Shown here: positions 62,936 through 64,000 of the stretch, piece after piece
Layout: each line of letters begins with the position of its first letter
Position numbering within the stretch: the first letter of the stretch is position 1
NCBI RefSeq assembly: GCF_014201115.1
Contig: NZ_JACHDO010000001.1
Span: 3,720,001-3,784,000, forward strand
DNA from: Nocardiopsis metallicus
GTDB taxonomy: Bacteria > Actinomycetota > Actinomycetes > Streptosporangiales > Streptosporangiaceae
Length of the DNA: 64,000 nt
Reading direction: 5' to 3'
Made by a program: the position numbers and the translations under genes
The notes under the pieces: generated by a model
Database searches by the model: none
The model's input: only the letters and a program-made list of their open reading frames with translations
What the model was told of the DNA's origin: nothing

Positions 62936-64000
62936 ATGTCGACCTTTCATCCGTTGGGAAGGGTGGTGGGTGATTTCGATCCGGATTTGTTGGGCGATCC
63001 GGTGAATGAACTCCTACCTTTTCGCAACTGCAAGACCGTTTCGGATGCACGCGCGATCCTCCGCGAGCGCGTCGAAGAGGATGTTGCGGCGATCGTCGAT
63101 ATGGTCGCAGACGCCGACGCGTTTGATGTCATCGAGTTGATGCGGATGCGGGAGTTCCCGATCGCCGCCGACCCGCGCCTTGCTCCGCCTGGCGGTGCGT
63201 CACTACCGGTGGAGATCGTCGCAGCCGTACTGCTGGCTAGGCCATCGCGTAAGCCAGATCCCACGCCAAGGGAAGATACGCGGCCGCACGAGGTGATCTC
63301 GGACTTGCACGAACGCTGTGTCAGGCTGGCCCGGATAGCTAGCTACCGTCAGCTGACCGAAGGCCAGCTCAGCGGCGAACCACTCGGGCGGCTGGCGAGC
63401 GAGTACCAGGGTGCTGTGCTGAACATTCGGAACCTGCAATACGACCACATCCGTGACGAACACGATCGCAGGTTGTTCGATAAATCAGCCTCGAGCGAAC
63501 TCATGCAGACTCACCTTGGCTATGGCTATCGCGACTTAAGTGCGGTGCGATCGGCAATGAATGAAATCTCTGCCGAACGGATGACCCGCCTCCGCGACGA
63601 GACCGGCAATCTTCTCATGGCGCACCAGCATCTCGACCCCAAAGGACTTTCTCGCGAAGTCATCGAGCAGTTCACGTCCGGGATAATCCCACTCTTATTC
63701 CTCCCCGCAGACCGGTCGGTCATCACGCCAGCCGACGTCTCAGGCGTATCGGGGCTGAATATCGCAACGGCGAAGAAGATCCTCAATTCATTCGCGCAAC
63801 AGTTCGACGGCTCTGAAAGCCCGGGAAATCGAGTCTTCGATCTATTGATGGGCAACAACCCGTTCTTAACACGACCGCTGATGTCTGACGGACACGAAAA
63901 TTTCGCGCTGACATCGAGCGAAATTGGCATCGATGTGCTTCGACGGATATTCGAGCGCGCGCTTCCGCCCAACTCCTCCGATGTGCGCAGGTACGACCAG
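62936..64000 (+). CDS. unrecognised protein, 3' end outside window
   Basis: An open frame of 355 codons runs to the window edge without a stop. The ATG at 62936 has GGAG 7 bp upstream. The protein starts MSTFHPLGRVVGDFDPD. It is acidic to neutral, mostly helical, with no signal or membrane helix. Parts such as FDLLMGNNPFLTRPLMSDG then FALTSSEIGIDVLRRIFE resemble large uncharacterised proteins of accessory loci that read like degenerate nucleases or SEC-C proteins, but no domain can be named. Codon use is lower in GC than the genes before it, pointing to separate acquisition. Confidence 0.75.
   Translation, partial: MSTFHPLGRVVGDFDPDLLGDPVNELLPFRNCKTVSDARAILRERVEEDVAAIVDMVADADAFDVIELMRMREFPIAADPRLAPPGGASLPVEIVAAVLLARPSRKPDPTPREDTRPHEVISDLHERCVRLARIASYRQLTEGQLSGEPLGRLASEYQGAVLNIRNLQYDHIRDEHDRRLFDKSASSELMQTHLGYGYRDLSAVRSAMNEISAERMTRLRDETGNLLMAHQHLDPKGLSREVIEQFTSGIIPLLFLPADRSVITPADVSGVSGLNIATAKKILNSFAQQFDGSESPGNRVFDLLMGNNPFLTRPLMSDGHENFALTSSEIGIDVLRRIFERALPPNSSDVRRYDQ

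Noticed and set aside
49500..64000. right-hand attachment copy of tRNA-Arg
   Set aside because: No second match to the tRNA 3' half was found right of the integrase; the boundary is probably outside the window.

Overview
The window reads as the chromosome of a high-GC, filamentous-type actinomycete. Protein style suggests Nocardiopsis or a close relative in the Streptosporangiales (inference; no database was used). Supporting signs are strong G/C third positions, GTG/TTG starts with GGAGG-like sites, WhiB and BldC-like regulators, a PASTA-less Ser/Thr kinase, an actinobacterial EttA and group II truncated haemoglobin, and GC-rich hairpin terminators without T-tracts.

Region 1 (1-9.3 kb) is ordinary chromosome: an MFS transporter tail, an amidase, a NERD-domain membrane protein, ilvD, an FmdB-type zinc ribbon, an HNH nuclease, a prolyl oligopeptidase and a hot-dog thioesterase. 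Region 2 (9.3-13.6 kb) is a gene-free spacer carrying a 54-bp palindrome and ~80-bp tandem repeats, invaded by an IS4-family element (10142-13384, 10-bp target duplication). That element was itself interrupted by an IS256-family element (10309-11730, 8-bp target duplication). Removing the inner element restores a 555-codon transposase reading frame.

Region 3 (13.6-45.4 kb) is chromosome again: glbO, an arginase-like protein, ettA, a DUF4192 protein, a diguanylate cyclase, an orphan 9-codon gene with a perfect terminator, a dynamin-like GTPase pair, cobA and a BluB-CobT fusion, a Tat-exported PGRP amidase, a GNAT acetyltransferase, a Ser/Thr kinase, a quinone oxidoreductase, an NfeD/SPFH pair, a penicillin acylase and cobD. 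Cobalamin genes are scattered here (cobA, bluB-cobT, cobD intact). Frameshifted remnants of cobC (31.0-30.7 kb) and probably cobQ (43.9-43.8 kb) lie beside the intact ones, as does a decayed copy of the kinase 5' end.

Region 4 (45.4 kb to at least 54.2 kb) is an integrated element at a tRNA-Arg(UCU) gene. It holds a low-GC two-gene cargo, a degenerate second copy of the tRNA 3' end, a tyrosine integrase with a helix-turn-helix excisionase candidate, ~2 kb of structured non-coding DNA (hairpins, 12-bp iterons, a duplicated 49-bp block), secreted/lipoprotein/basic genes of the kind found in actinomycete conjugative elements, and a broken NlpC/P60 peptidase. No right-hand copy of the tRNA end was found, so the element may run past the window.

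Region 5 (54.3-64 kb) is an unusual accessory cluster. It has two different histidyl-tRNA-synthetase-like genes, a phosphotransferase-fold kinase, a polyprenyl-diphosphate-synthase-like gene, then a BldC-like/WhiB/hypothetical/anti-sigma-type ATPase block, a zinc-ribbon XRE-TPR regulator coupled to a second phosphotransferase, and the start of an unrecognised lower-GC gene. Start/stop overlaps of 4-7 bp show tight translational coupling inside each block. This cluster is the best candidate for an undescribed system.
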